Source: Chloroflexota bacterium
GTDB lineage: Bacteria > Chloroflexota > Limnocylindria > Limnocylindrales > CSP1-4
DNA: 64,000 bases
NCBI GenBank assembly: GCA_021787395.1
Contig: JAJYLZ010000006.1
Location: 1 to 64,000, forward strand
Direction: 5' to 3'
Positions within the stretch are counted from its first letter, which is position 1. Every line of letters begins with the position of its first letter. Under the pieces are notes generated by a model. The model searched no databases. It saw only the letters and a list, made by a program, of their open reading frames with translations, and was not told the origin of the DNA. Both the position numbers and the translations under genes were made by a program. Shown piece after piece: positions 49,552-57,283 of this stretch.

Positions 49552-50460
49552 TCACGCCAGCCAGCGCACCATCCCGTGGGCGGCGTGGAGCTCGCCGCGC
49601 TCGGTGAGCAGGAGGGCGCCCAGAACGCCCGGGCGGTCCAGCAGGGCCATCGCCCGGGCGGTGCCGGCGATCACGGCCGTCTTGGCGAGCACCTCCGCCT
49701 CGCGGGCCGACGCCGCCACGACCGTCGCCTGGATCAGGTCGGTGGCGGCCGGGCGCCAGGTGCGCGGGTCGATCAGGTGGTGCGTGTCGCCGGACGGGTG
49801 GGCCCACCGGTGGACGCTGGTGCCCGATGTGGCGACGCCGAACCGGCCGGGCGCCTCGCCTCCTCGGAACTGGAGCACCGCCAGCAGCTCGTCGTCGTCC
49901 CGCGGGTCCGCGACGCCCAGGCCCCAGGCGTCGCCCGCGTCGAGGCGCAGCGCGATGTCCCCGTCGGCGTCGACCAGCGCCGAGCGACCGGGCGTGATGG
50001 CGAGCGCCCGGTCGGCCAGCCAGCCCTTCGCCACGCCGTCGAGGTCGAAGCGGACGCCCGGCTCGCGCCGTACGGTGCTGGCCCGGGGGCCGCGGTCGAG
50101 CGACCAGCGGCGGCTCGCGGACAGCGGCGGCGGCGACTCCACGCCGGCCTCGGCGGCCAGCCTCGCATCGAGCATCGCGACGTCCACCAGGCCGTCGGAC
50201 AGGCCCTCCGCGGCCCGCGCCCAGTCGAGCACGGCCGTCAGCGTGGGGCCGACGCGGACCCGGCTCGACGGCGCCGCGTTGCAGCGCATCAGCTCGGACG
50301 CCGGGTCGTGGCGGGTGAGCCGGGAGGCCCAGGCCTCCATCCGGTCGAGCACGGCCGAGAGCTGCGCCCGCCGCACGTCGCCCGTGGCGTGCACCGCCAC
50401 CTCGCCGCCCATCATCGGCCGGCGGGCCTCCGCCGTGGCGGGGACGGCGAGGTCCGTCAC
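49552..50460 (-). CDS. apbE: ApbE-family FAD:protein FMN transferase (redox module B)
   Basis: The protein has 302 residues from a GTG that overlaps the upstream stop (GTGA). It shares the ApbE framework with the module A copy: MEAWASRLTRHDPASELMRCN, RFDLDGVAKGWLADRAL, VDADGDIALR, ATSGTSVHRWAHPSGDTHHLIDPRTWRPA. Like its paralogue it shows no signal peptide. The two copies are clearly diverged, so they are old duplicates or separate acquisitions and may flavinylate different targets. Confidence 0.88.
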   Translation of the reverse strand: MTDLAVPATAEARRPMMGGEVAVHATGDVRRAQLSAVLDRMEAWASRLTRHDPASELMRCNAAPSSRVRVGPTLTAVLDWARAAEGLSDGLVDVAMLDARLAAEAGVESPPPLSASRRWSLDRGPRASTVRREPGVRFDLDGVAKGWLADRALAITPGRSALVDADGDIALRLDAGDAWGLGVADPRDDDELLAVLQFRGGEAPGRFGVATSGTSVHRWAHPSGDTHHLIDPRTWRPAATDLIQATVVAASAREAEVLAKTAVIAGTARAMALLDRPGVLGALLLTERGELHAAHGMVRWLA

Positions 50461-50927
50461 GGCCGTCCGGACTGGCGGGTGACGGTCTGGATGATGACCC
50501 GCGGCGTCGGCCTCGGGGTCGCGCGCGGCGCCGGCGTCGCGGGGGCGGGCGTCGTGTTGACCCCAGCGTCGGGCGGCAGCGTCTGGCCGGGGGCGAGCGT
50601 GATCACGTGGGTCACGTGGATCACCGAGGGCTGCGGCTGGGCGGTCGGGTCGGCCGCGGCGGCCGCCGACGTGTCGATCGTGGTGACCGCTGCGGGCTGG
50701 GGCAGGATCGACGGCAGCATCGCGCTCGCGAGCGCCGAGGCCGAGGCCAGTCCGGCGAGGCCGACCACCATGCGGACGCCCGCCGACTGGGCGCCGGCGC
50801 GACGGCGGTCCCCGAGCTCGGCGCCCGCGCGGTGGTGGAGCGTCAGGTGGGGCTGGTGCGAGTCGGGTCGCGGTCGCGCCTGCGTCTGCGGGCCCGGGCG
50901 GACGCCCGGCTTGCGGGGATCGGCCAT
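50457..50927 (-). CDS. Small membrane-anchored Pro-rich protein 2 (redox module B)
   Basis: The protein has 156 residues. A basic cytosolic N-terminus of 50 residues (many Arg, His and Pro) leads to one helix at about 53-75. The extracytoplasmic part has a likely beta segment (VIHVTHVITLAPGQTLPP) and a Pro/Ala/Thr linker, ending TPRVIIQTVTRQSGRP. The ending resembles TPSPIIIQRVVSAGGE in the neighbouring small protein, so the two may share a short functional motif. The start overlaps the upstream stop by one base (TGATG). Unknown family. Confidence 0.62.
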   Translation of the reverse strand: MADPRKPGVRPGPQTQARPRPDSHQPHLTLHHRAGAELGDRRRAGAQSAGVRMVVGLAGLASASALASAMLPSILPQPAAVTTIDTSAAAAADPTAQPQPSVIHVTHVITLAPGQTLPPDAGVNTTPAPATPAPRATPRPTPRVIIQTVTRQSGRP

Positions 50928-51223
50928 CAGTCGTCTCCGCCGCCGCCGTCGTGCTCGCCGCCCGCGCTGACCACGCGCTGGATGATGATCGGCGAGGGGG
51001 TGGGCGCGGCCGTGGGCGTCGGGGTGGGCGGCACCACGTACACTGTGTCGATCTGGGTGACGGGCGCCGGCGGCTGGTCCGGCACGGTGGCGGCGGCCGG
51101 GTCGGCGGCCAGCTGGGCCACGGGTGCCGGCGCCGCGGGCGCCAGGCCGAACAGCGCGAGGCCCACGGCCAGGACGGCCGAGGCCGTGAGCGACGCGGCG
51201 AGGAGCGCCACGCGGGTGAGCAT
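50927..51223 (-). CDS. Small membrane-anchored Pro-rich protein 1 (redox module B)
   Basis: The protein has 98 residues from the ATG at 51223 (GGGAG upstream). A hydrophobic N-terminal helix (about 4-30) is followed by an Ala/Pro-rich segment, a short beta-like TQIDTVYVVPP, a Thr/Pro linker and SPIIIQRVVSAGGEHDGGGGDD at the end. It is the first gene of the module B operon, corresponding in position to the small Thr-rich protein of module A, though without sequence similarity. No flavinylation motif of the [ST]GA[ST] type is present. Confidence 0.6.
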   Translation of the reverse strand: MLTRVALLAASLTASAVLAVGLALFGLAPAAPAPVAQLAADPAAATVPDQPPAPVTQIDTVYVVPPTPTPTAAPTPSPIIIQRVVSAGGEHDGGGGDD

Positions 51224-51297
51224 GCGGTGCGGTTCTCCCGGCGGTTGCGGACGGCTCGAGCATCCCCCAGTCGCCGTTCCGGACCGCTGAGAGCCGC

Positions 51298-51311
51298 GTG
51301 AGACTTCTCAC
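51298..51311. promoter_or_regulatory. Palindrome between the module B operon and its regulator
   Basis: GTGAGA-CT-TCTCAC, with perfect 6-bp arms, lies between the divergent small-protein gene and the response regulator. It is a candidate operator for either direction. Confidence 0.4.
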
Positions 51312-51366
51312 AGACGCGAGCCGCCGCCCTCGACCGGACGCCCGATCGGCCGCACAATCTCTGGCG

Positions 51367-52041
51367 ATGCGAGTCCTGGTGGTGGAAGACGAGCCCAAGA
51401 TGAGCGCGCTGATCAAGCGCGTGCTGGTCGCCGAGCGCCACGTGGTGGACGTCGCGCCGGACGGCGTCGCCGCCCTGGCCCTGGCCGAGACGGGCCCGCA
51501 CGACGTGATCGTGCTGGACCGGGGCCTGCCCGACATCGACGGGGTCACGGTGATGCGGCTGCTCAAGGCGAAGGGGGTGGCGACGCCCGTGCTCATGCTG
51601 ACCGCGCTCGGCTCGGTGGACGATCGAGTGGCCGGCCTCGACGCGGGCGCCGACGACTACCTCGCCAAGCCGTTCGCGTTCTCCGAGCTCCTCGCCCGGA
51701 TCCGTGCGCTCGGCCGACGCCCGGCCCCCGTGGCCGACGCCCGGCTGTCCGCCGGCGACATCGTGCTCGACGAGCTCCGCCACGTCGCGCAGGTGGGCGA
51801 GCGGACGGTCGACCTCTCGGCGCGCGAGTTCGCGCTGCTCGGCTTCTTCATCCGCCACGCCAACCAGGTGGTGACCCGCCAGCAGATCCTGGACCAGGTG
51901 TGGGGTGCGGAGCCTGACGTGTACTCCAACGTCGTGGACCTGTACGTCTCCTACCTGCGCCGCAAGCTGGGCGAGCTGGACCGGTCGGATCGCCTCAAGA
52001 CGGTCCGCGGGGTGGGCTACTCGCTCAAGACCGAGGCCTGA
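51367..52041 (+). CDS. OmpR-family response regulator (redox module B)
   Basis: The protein has 224 residues. The receiver has VVEDEPK at the start, Asp51 in VIVLDRGLPDIDG, MLTALG and YLAKPF. The winged helix (LSAREFALLGFFIRHANQVVTRQQILDQVW, VVDLYVSYLRRKLGE, VRGVGYSLK) is of the OmpR/PhoB class. It is transcribed divergently from the cytochrome/ApbE operon and followed after 5 nt by its kinase gene. It is less like the module A regulator than paralogues from a recent duplication would be. Confidence 0.92.
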   Translation: MRVLVVEDEPKMSALIKRVLVAERHVVDVAPDGVAALALAETGPHDVIVLDRGLPDIDGVTVMRLLKAKGVATPVLMLTALGSVDDRVAGLDAGADDYLAKPFAFSELLARIRALGRRPAPVADARLSAGDIVLDELRHVAQVGERTVDLSAREFALLGFFIRHANQVVTRQQILDQVWGAEPDVYSNVVDLYVSYLRRKLGELDRSDRLKTVRGVGYSLKTEA

Positions 52042-52046
52042 TCCCC

Positions 52047-53378
52047 GTGCCGATCGGGACCACCGAGCGCCTCCTCCGGCGCACCCGGCGCCGCCTGTTC
52101 GCGGTCACGATGGCCCTGCTCACGCTGCTCGTGGTGGGCGTGGGCGCGGCCACCGCCGTGGTGGCGCTGCGGGTCCTCGACAGCGACGTGGACCACGCCC
52201 TGATCGAGGCGGTGGACGCGCGCGCCGCCGTGGCCGTGAACGAGACCCGCGGCGACAACGGCCCGGTCGACACCGACGCGGGGGCCGACCCGGACCGCCC
52301 GACCGGCCAGTCCGACACGTTCGTGCTGGTGCTCGACACCAGCGGCCAGGTGGTCGAGAACCGCTCGAACTACCCGATGACCGGCCTGCCGGACCGGCCC
52401 GCCCTGACCGTCGCCGCGCAGGACGGCCAGGACCTCCGGACGATCAGCGCCAACGGCGTCGAGCTCCGCCTCTACACGGTGCCGATCACCCGCGACGGCC
52501 AGGCGGCTGGCTTCGTCCAGGGCGGCATCCGCCTCGACCTCCACGACCGGATCGCCCGCACCCTGGTGTTCGCGATCGCGGCCGTGGGCGCGGTTGGCCT
52601 CGTCGGCGCCGCGCTGATCACGCTCCTGGTCACGGGCCGGGCCCTTCGCCCCGTCCGCGAGGGCTTCGAGGCGCAGCGCCGCTTCGTCGCGGACGCGTCG
52701 CACGAGCTCCGGACCCCGGCCGCCCTGATCCGCGCCAACGCCGAGGTGATCGAGCGCGAGGGCCTGGTCGCCGAGGACGGCCGGCCGCTGGTCGAGGACA
52801 TCGTCGCCGAGGCCGACCGGCTGGGCCTGCTGGTGGGCGACCTGCTGCAGCTGGCCGCCTGGGACGAGACCCAGCTGGCCGTGGCGCCCATCACCCTGGA
52901 CGCGGCCTCGCTGGCCGCCGACACCGTCCGGGGCGCCACCGCCCTGGCGGCCGAGCGCGGCGTCGGCCTGTCGCACGAGGCGGACGGACCCGTGTACGCG
53001 CGCGCCGACCGGGACCGGTTCGTCCAGCTGCTGCTCATCCTGGTGGACAACGCGGTGGACCACTCGCCCCGGGGGACCACCGTCACCGTGCGCGTCCGGC
53101 GAGCCGGGCCGCAGGCCGTCGTCGAGGTGGAGGACCAGGGGCCGGGCATCCCGCCCGATGCGCGCGAGCGGATCTTCGAGCCGTTCACCCGCCTCCACGG
53201 GACCACGCGCCACGGGTCCGGCGGCACCGGCCTGGGGCTGGCGATCGCGCGTCGGATCACCGACGCCATGCACGGCACGATCAGCGTGGCCTCGCCGGAG
53301 GGCGCGGGCGCCCGGTTCACGGTCGCCCTGCCGGCCGCCGAGCCGACCGCCGCGGCCGACGGGGACGAGGCCGACTAG
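52047..53378 (+). CDS. Membrane sensor histidine kinase (redox module B)
   Basis: The protein has 443 residues from a GTG. There are two transmembrane helices (about 14-38 and 170-195) with an extracytoplasmic sensor of about 130 residues between them. A short HAMP-like segment precedes HisKA (FVADASHELRTPAALIRANAEVIERE, phospho-His) and HATPase (LVDNAVDHS, VEDQGPGIPPDARERIF, GGTGLGLAIA). The sensor region includes VLVLDTSGQVVENRS, as in phosphate- or envelope-type sensors, but I cannot name the stimulus. Confidence 0.9.
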   Translation: MPIGTTERLLRRTRRRLFAVTMALLTLLVVGVGAATAVVALRVLDSDVDHALIEAVDARAAVAVNETRGDNGPVDTDAGADPDRPTGQSDTFVLVLDTSGQVVENRSNYPMTGLPDRPALTVAAQDGQDLRTISANGVELRLYTVPITRDGQAAGFVQGGIRLDLHDRIARTLVFAIAAVGAVGLVGAALITLLVTGRALRPVREGFEAQRRFVADASHELRTPAALIRANAEVIEREGLVAEDGRPLVEDIVAEADRLGLLVGDLLQLAAWDETQLAVAPITLDAASLAADTVRGATALAAERGVGLSHEADGPVYARADRDRFVQLLLILVDNAVDHSPRGTTVTVRVRRAGPQAVVEVEDQGPGIPPDARERIFEPFTRLHGTTRHGSGGTGLGLAIARRITDAMHGTISVASPEGAGARFTVALPAAEPTAAADGDEAD

Positions 53379-53399
53379 CGGGGGCGTCCGGCCCGAGGG

Positions 53400-54788
53400 C
53401 TACCCGGAGGCCCGGCCGTCCGCCGGCGCCGGCCGCGGGCCGTCGAACAGCTCCACGATCCCGAGCAGCAGGGCCGCGCCCGTCGCGAGGACCACCAGCG
53501 CCCCGGCGCCCACGAACAGCATCGTGGCGTTGGCGTCGATCAGCGCGCCCGCGACGGCCATGGAGAGCGGCGAGACGCCGAAGCTGACCAGCATCACCAC
53601 GCTCATGACGCGGCCCAGCATCCGGACCTCGACCCGGGCCTGCAGCCACGAGAGGGCCACGATGTTGACGTAGCCGATGCACAGCCCGGCAACCGCGAAC
53701 AGCAGGAACGCCACGGCCAGGGAGTCCGCCAGCCCGACGCCGGCCATCGCGAGGCCGGCGACGGCGATGCCGACGAGCAGGATCCTGCCCTGCCGCTCGA
53801 GGCGGGCGTTGCCCGCGATCAGGGTGCCGGCGAGGCTGCCGACCCCGAAGCCGGCGGCCAGCAGCCCCAGCCCGGCGGCGCCGGCGTGGTAGCGCAGCTC
53901 GGCCAGCCAGGGCATGCCGACGGCGGCCGGGCCGTTGAGCGCGAAGTTGAGCACCAGCGACACCGCGAGCATGACGGCGATGCCGGGATCAGCCAGGACG
54001 TACCGCAGGCCGCCCCGCAGCGACGTGAGGAACGAGTCGGTCCCCGGGTCGACAACGGCCGCCGTTCCCGGCTGGGCGGACGCGGCGGCGGGTTCGACGC
54101 GGGCCCCGTCGCCGTGGCTGACCGCCGTCGCGCTGACGGCTGCACCGCCGATGAGGGCGACGATGCCCGCGGCGATCACGAACGAGGCCGCGTCGATGCC
54201 GAACGCGAGCCCGGTGCCGGCCGCGGCGACCACGACGCCGGCGACGGGCGGCCCCGCGACCGAGGCGAGCTGCAGGGTCGCCTGGAGCAGCGAGTTCGCC
54301 GACGCCAGCCGGTCGGGGCCGACCGACCGCGGCACGAACGCCTCCATGGCGGGGAGGAAGACGGCGTCCGCGCAGCCGAACAGGACGCCGAGCGCGGCCA
54401 GGACCGGGATCGAGGCGTTGCCGGACGCCGCCAGCACGGCGATCGCGGCCACGATGGCGGCTCGGGCCAGGTGGGACGACAGCATCAGCGATCGCGGCGA
54501 CCTGCGGTCCGCCACCACGCCCATGGGCATGAGGAGGAGCGCCCGCGGCACCGAGATCGCGATGAGGACGGTGCCCAGGGCGAGCCCGGACCCGGTGAGC
54601 GTGATGACCAGCCACGACAGCGCGACGGCATGGAACTGGTCGCCGAGGACGGAGACGCCCTCGCTCGCCCACAGCAGCCGGAAGTCCCGGACGCCGGCGG
54701 CGTCCCAGATCCGCAGGGCGCGGAGCCGTCCGATCGGCCCCCTCGAGATCGCGGGCGCCTCAGTGGAGGGCGCGGCGGGCGTGATCAT
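53400..54788 (-). CDS. MFS transporter (MFS_3/enterobactin-exporter-like)
   Basis: The protein has 462 residues with 12 predicted helices. The cytosolic loop 2-3 has the MFS signature in the form GVVADRRSPRSLML. VRDFRLLWASEGVSVLGDQFHAVALSWLVITLTGS is typical of the MFS_3 group, to which drug and siderophore exporters belong. The central cytosolic loop is Ala/Pro-rich. It is the last gene of the DUF2089-DUF4097 operon, which is consistent with an envelope-stress or efflux role; the substrate is unknown. It ends close to the convergent kinase gene, 21 nt apart. Confidence 0.85.
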   Translation of the reverse strand: MITPAAPSTEAPAISRGPIGRLRALRIWDAAGVRDFRLLWASEGVSVLGDQFHAVALSWLVITLTGSGLALGTVLIAISVPRALLLMPMGVVADRRSPRSLMLSSHLARAAIVAAIAVLAASGNASIPVLAALGVLFGCADAVFLPAMEAFVPRSVGPDRLASANSLLQATLQLASVAGPPVAGVVVAAAGTGLAFGIDAASFVIAAGIVALIGGAAVSATAVSHGDGARVEPAAASAQPGTAAVVDPGTDSFLTSLRGGLRYVLADPGIAVMLAVSLVLNFALNGPAAVGMPWLAELRYHAGAAGLGLLAAGFGVGSLAGTLIAGNARLERQGRILLVGIAVAGLAMAGVGLADSLAVAFLLFAVAGLCIGYVNIVALSWLQARVEVRMLGRVMSVVMLVSFGVSPLSMAVAGALIDANATMLFVGAGALVVLATGAALLLGIVELFDGPRPAPADGRASG

Positions 54789-54815
54789 CAGACTGTCCTC
54801 GGACTCGCAGTCGGG

Positions 54816-55007
54816 TCAGGCGGGCCAGACGGCCGACGCCGGCCGCCCGGCGACCGCGACGCCCAGCCGGACGAGCCAGGCGCCGAACCGGAGCCGGAGG
54901 GGGCTCCGGGCGTTCGCGGGGCGCGGCGGCCGAGGAAGCTCGGACCGGCGGCGCAGCCGGTCCTCCCGGTCGCGGAACTCGGTGATGACGAGGAGCGTGG
55001 CCAGCAT
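54816..55007 (-). CDS. Small basic protein of the DUF2089 operon
   Basis: The protein has 63 residues with GGGAGG ten nt before the ATG at 55007. The sequence starts MLATLLVITEFRDREDRLRRRSELPRP and continues with a basic, weakly hydrophobic helix (LRLRFGAWLVRLGVAVAGR). It may lie on the membrane as an amphipathic peptide. I know of no family. The gene sits between the SHOCT-like and MFS genes with the same polarity, so it is most likely part of that operon. Confidence 0.5.
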   Translation of the reverse strand: MLATLLVITEFRDREDRLRRRSELPRPPRPANARSPLRLRFGAWLVRLGVAVAGRPASAVWPA

Positions 55008-55039
55008 GGCGGAATCGCCTCCCTTCCTGGGCAGCGTGT

Positions 55040-55438
55040 TCAGTCGATCGCGATCCGGACGCTGCCGTCCTCGTCGTCGACGACGAGGACGGGTCCGGTC
55101 ACGCCTGAGCTGAGCGCGGCGCGGACGCGCTCGACCTGCTCGCCGGAGAGGCCCGGGACCCGGTCGAGCGCGTACCGTCCGAGCGCGAGCGGCAGGCGCA
55201 GGTTGACGACGGTGCGGCCGTGGTCGCGGACCTCGACGCGCAGGGAGCGGCCGGGGGCGGCCGGGCCGGCCGGCTCGCCGCTCCCGGAGCCGCCCGGGGA
55301 GGGCGGCCGGCTGGCCGGCCCCGCCGCGGTCGCGTGCGGCCCGCCGTCGAGCGCCGCCAGGATGGGCGCCGCCTCGTCGGCGGTCAGCCGGCCCTCGGCG
55401 ACGAGGCGCAGCAGCAGGTCCAGCGGGTCGGAGGCCAT
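55040..55438 (-). CDS. SHOCT-like domain protein
   Basis: The protein has 132 residues. A short SHOCT-like helical pair at the start (DPLDLLLRLVAEGRLTADEAAPILAALD, 4-31) is followed by a Pro/Gly linker and a C-terminal domain (SLRVEVRDHGRTVVNLRLPLALGRYALDRVPGLSGEQVERVRAAL to GSVRIAID). This arrangement occurs with YvlB/LiaX-type envelope-stress proteins. The SHOCT-like unit also forms the C-terminus of the preceding DUF4097 protein, and a related one ends the DUF2089 protein, so all three may bind through it. Confidence 0.78.
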   Translation of the reverse strand: MASDPLDLLLRLVAEGRLTADEAAPILAALDGGPHATAAGPASRPPSPGGSGSGEPAGPAAPGRSLRVEVRDHGRTVVNLRLPLALGRYALDRVPGLSGEQVERVRAALSSGVTGPVLVVDDEDGSVRIAID

Positions 55439-55441
55439 CGC

Positions 55442-56674
55442 TCAGGCCCCCGTCCGCCGGTCGACGCCCTCGAGCGCGGCCAGTCGGCTGGCGGCGGTCT
55501 CCACGTCCAGCTCGCCGCGCTCGAGCGAGCGCAGGACGTCCAGCCGGGCGGCGTCGATGTCCACTTGGCTGAGCGCCGGCACCGGCTCGGTGTCGTCGGG
55601 CTGCGGCTGGGACGCCCACGACACGCCGTCGGGAGCGGCCGCTTCGGGGTCGGGCGCCATGCCGGCCGCCGGCTCCGCGGTCGGCCGGGGCTCCGGCGCC
55701 CGGGGCGCGCCCCACGCCGTGCCCGCGGACCACGACGCACCCCACGACGCCCAGTCCTTCGCCCAGTCCCTGGCCCACTCCGCCCAGTCCCTCCCGAACT
55801 CCGCCCAGGACGACGGGCCGGCCTCGCGCGCGCCGGAGCTGGCCGACGGTCCGGACTCCGGGGCCGGAGCGGCGTCGGGCGCGCCCGGCCGGAGCTGCAC
55901 GTCGCCGGACATCGTCCTGACGTCCACCCGCACGGCCCCGGAGCCCACGCTCACCGAGCGGTGCCCCCGGGTGCCGTCCACGCGGTGCGGGAGCGACGCC
56001 CGGATGTCGCCGGTGACGGACTGCAGGTCCACGGTCACCGGGCTGCCCGTGAACAGGCGGACGTTGCCGGACACGGACGTGATCGCGTGCCGGGCCCCGG
56101 CGTCGAGGGCCGCGTCGATCGTGACGCCGCCGCTCGTCGTGGCCACCTCGGTGGCCGTCAGCCGCGGCGCGCGGACGCGCACGGAGCCCGACACGGTCCG
56201 GGCGGTGACGGCGAGCGCGCCCCGTGAATCCAGCAGGACGTCGCCCGACAGCGTCTCGACGGCGATCGGCCCGGCCTCGGCGGCGACCCGGATGTTGCCG
56301 CTGGCCGACTGCCAGCGGCTGGGGCCTGCGATGCCGATGGCGTCGACGTGACCGGAGAGCGTGCGGGCGCTGATGCGGACGCCGCGCGGCACCTCGATCT
56401 CGAGGTCCGGGCTGTGCCCCCCGCTCCTGACCGTGATCGGTCCCACCCGGAACGAGCCGACCGGGCCGTCGGTGACGCGGACCCAGCCGGGGCCCGACGT
56501 GATCTCCACGTCGCGCTCGAGGTCGTGGTCGGTCCGGCCGCGGATGACGACGCGGTCGCTGTCGGTGACGCGGAGGCGCAGCCGGTTCGCCCCGAGCCGC
56601 AGCTCGAGCTCGCCGCCGGCGGCGAGCGGCAGGACGCGCACCGTCGGGTCGGCGGTGCTGCGGGTCTCGGTCAT
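55442..56674 (-). CDS. DUF4097-family beta-helix protein with Trp-rich and SHOCT-like C-terminus
   Basis: The protein has 410 residues and starts in an ATGA overlap with the DUF2089 gene. Residues 10-262 form the DUF4097 right-handed beta-helix with repeated xSGxV turns (TLSGHV, SASGNI, TLSGDV, TVSGSV, TTSGGV, SVSGNV, SVTGDI, TMSGDV). Residues 285-322 are rich in tryptophan (W290, 297, 300, 304, 308, 311, 315, 321), mostly spaced 3-4, that is along one face of a helix. A Pro-rich linker and a SHOCT-like helical pair (DIDAARLDVLRSLERGELDVETAASRLAALE, 373-402) end it. There is no signal peptide. DUF4097 proteins are linked to envelope stress. Confidence 0.88.
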   Translation of the reverse strand: MTETRSTADPTVRVLPLAAGGELELRLGANRLRLRVTDSDRVVIRGRTDHDLERDVEITSGPGWVRVTDGPVGSFRVGPITVRSGGHSPDLEIEVPRGVRISARTLSGHVDAIGIAGPSRWQSASGNIRVAAEAGPIAVETLSGDVLLDSRGALAVTARTVSGSVRVRAPRLTATEVATTSGGVTIDAALDAGARHAITSVSGNVRLFTGSPVTVDLQSVTGDIRASLPHRVDGTRGHRSVSVGSGAVRVDVRTMSGDVQLRPGAPDAAPAPESGPSASSGAREAGPSSWAEFGRDWAEWARDWAKDWASWGASWSAGTAWGAPRAPEPRPTAEPAAGMAPDPEAAAPDGVSWASQPQPDDTEPVPALSQVDIDAARLDVLRSLERGELDVETAASRLAALEGVDRRTGA

Positions 56675-57084
56675 CGGGCGTCCCTCCCGAGCGCCCGGAT
56701 GGCCTCGGCGGCCTGCTCAGCGCTCAGCTCGTGGCGGGCGAGGCGCTCGAGGACCTCGCGTCGCCCTGTCTGGCTGTCATCGGCGGCGGCTGGCGCCGGG
56801 GCGTCCGGCTCGTCGCGCGGCCCGAAGCCGAGGGCGCGCACCAGCGCCTCGACCCTGGCCCGCACGGTCGGGTAGCTGATGCCCAGCTCCCGCTCCATGT
56901 CGCGCAGGTTGCCGCGACTGCGCAGGAAGCTCTCGAGGACCTGCGTCTGGTCGCGGGTCAGCCGGCCGAACCGCCCGACCCCGAACTCGCCCTCGATGGT
57001 GGTGCCGCACTCCCCGCAGCGGAGGCGCGTGACGACCAGTTCATGGGCGCAGACGGGACAGGTCGCGATGACGTCGTGTGCCAC
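56671..57084 (-). CDS. DUF2089-family zinc-ribbon/HTH regulator
   Basis: The protein has 137 residues. A zinc ribbon with CPVC (9-12) and CGEC (23-26) is followed by a helix-turn-helix (TRDQTQVLESFLRSRGNLRDMERELGISYPTVRARVEALVRALG) and a C-terminal helical pair (VLERLARHELSAEQAAEAIRALGRD) related to the SHOCT-like units of the next two proteins. Such proteins are probable transcription factors. As the first gene behind a strong promoter with dyad-like sequences, it may regulate its own operon. Confidence 0.88.
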   Translation of the reverse strand: MAHDVIATCPVCAHELVVTRLRCGECGTTIEGEFGVGRFGRLTRDQTQVLESFLRSRGNLRDMERELGISYPTVRARVEALVRALGFGPRDEPDAPAPAAADDSQTGRREVLERLARHELSAEQAAEAIRALGRDAR

Positions 57085-57118
57085 GCTGTCCTCTCACTTG
57101 CGGATCTTGGTGAGCACA

Positions 57119-57147
57119 TATATAAAACGGCTTTTCGTTTTTGTCAA
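57119..57147 (-). promoter_or_regulatory. Consensus promoter of the DUF2089 operon
   Basis: On the minus strand TTGACA (57147-57142), a 17-bp spacer and TATATA (57124-57119). It is the best sigma-70-type match in the window and lies in a striking AT-rich patch. Just upstream, plus-strand CTCATATGTGAG (57156-57167) is an imperfect palindrome, and TGAGCACATATAT near the -10 repeats part of it, suggesting an operator. Confidence 0.7.
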
Positions 57148-57283
57148 TGCGCGTTCTCATATGTGAGTCGACCTTCTCGCCAGATGGGAGATCGGGGGCG
57201 CGCCTCGCTGACGGGCGCGGCGGCCGCGGGCCCGCCGGGGCGCTGCCCGGGAGCCCGGCTGCCAGCGTCTCGGCGTGCGGCCG

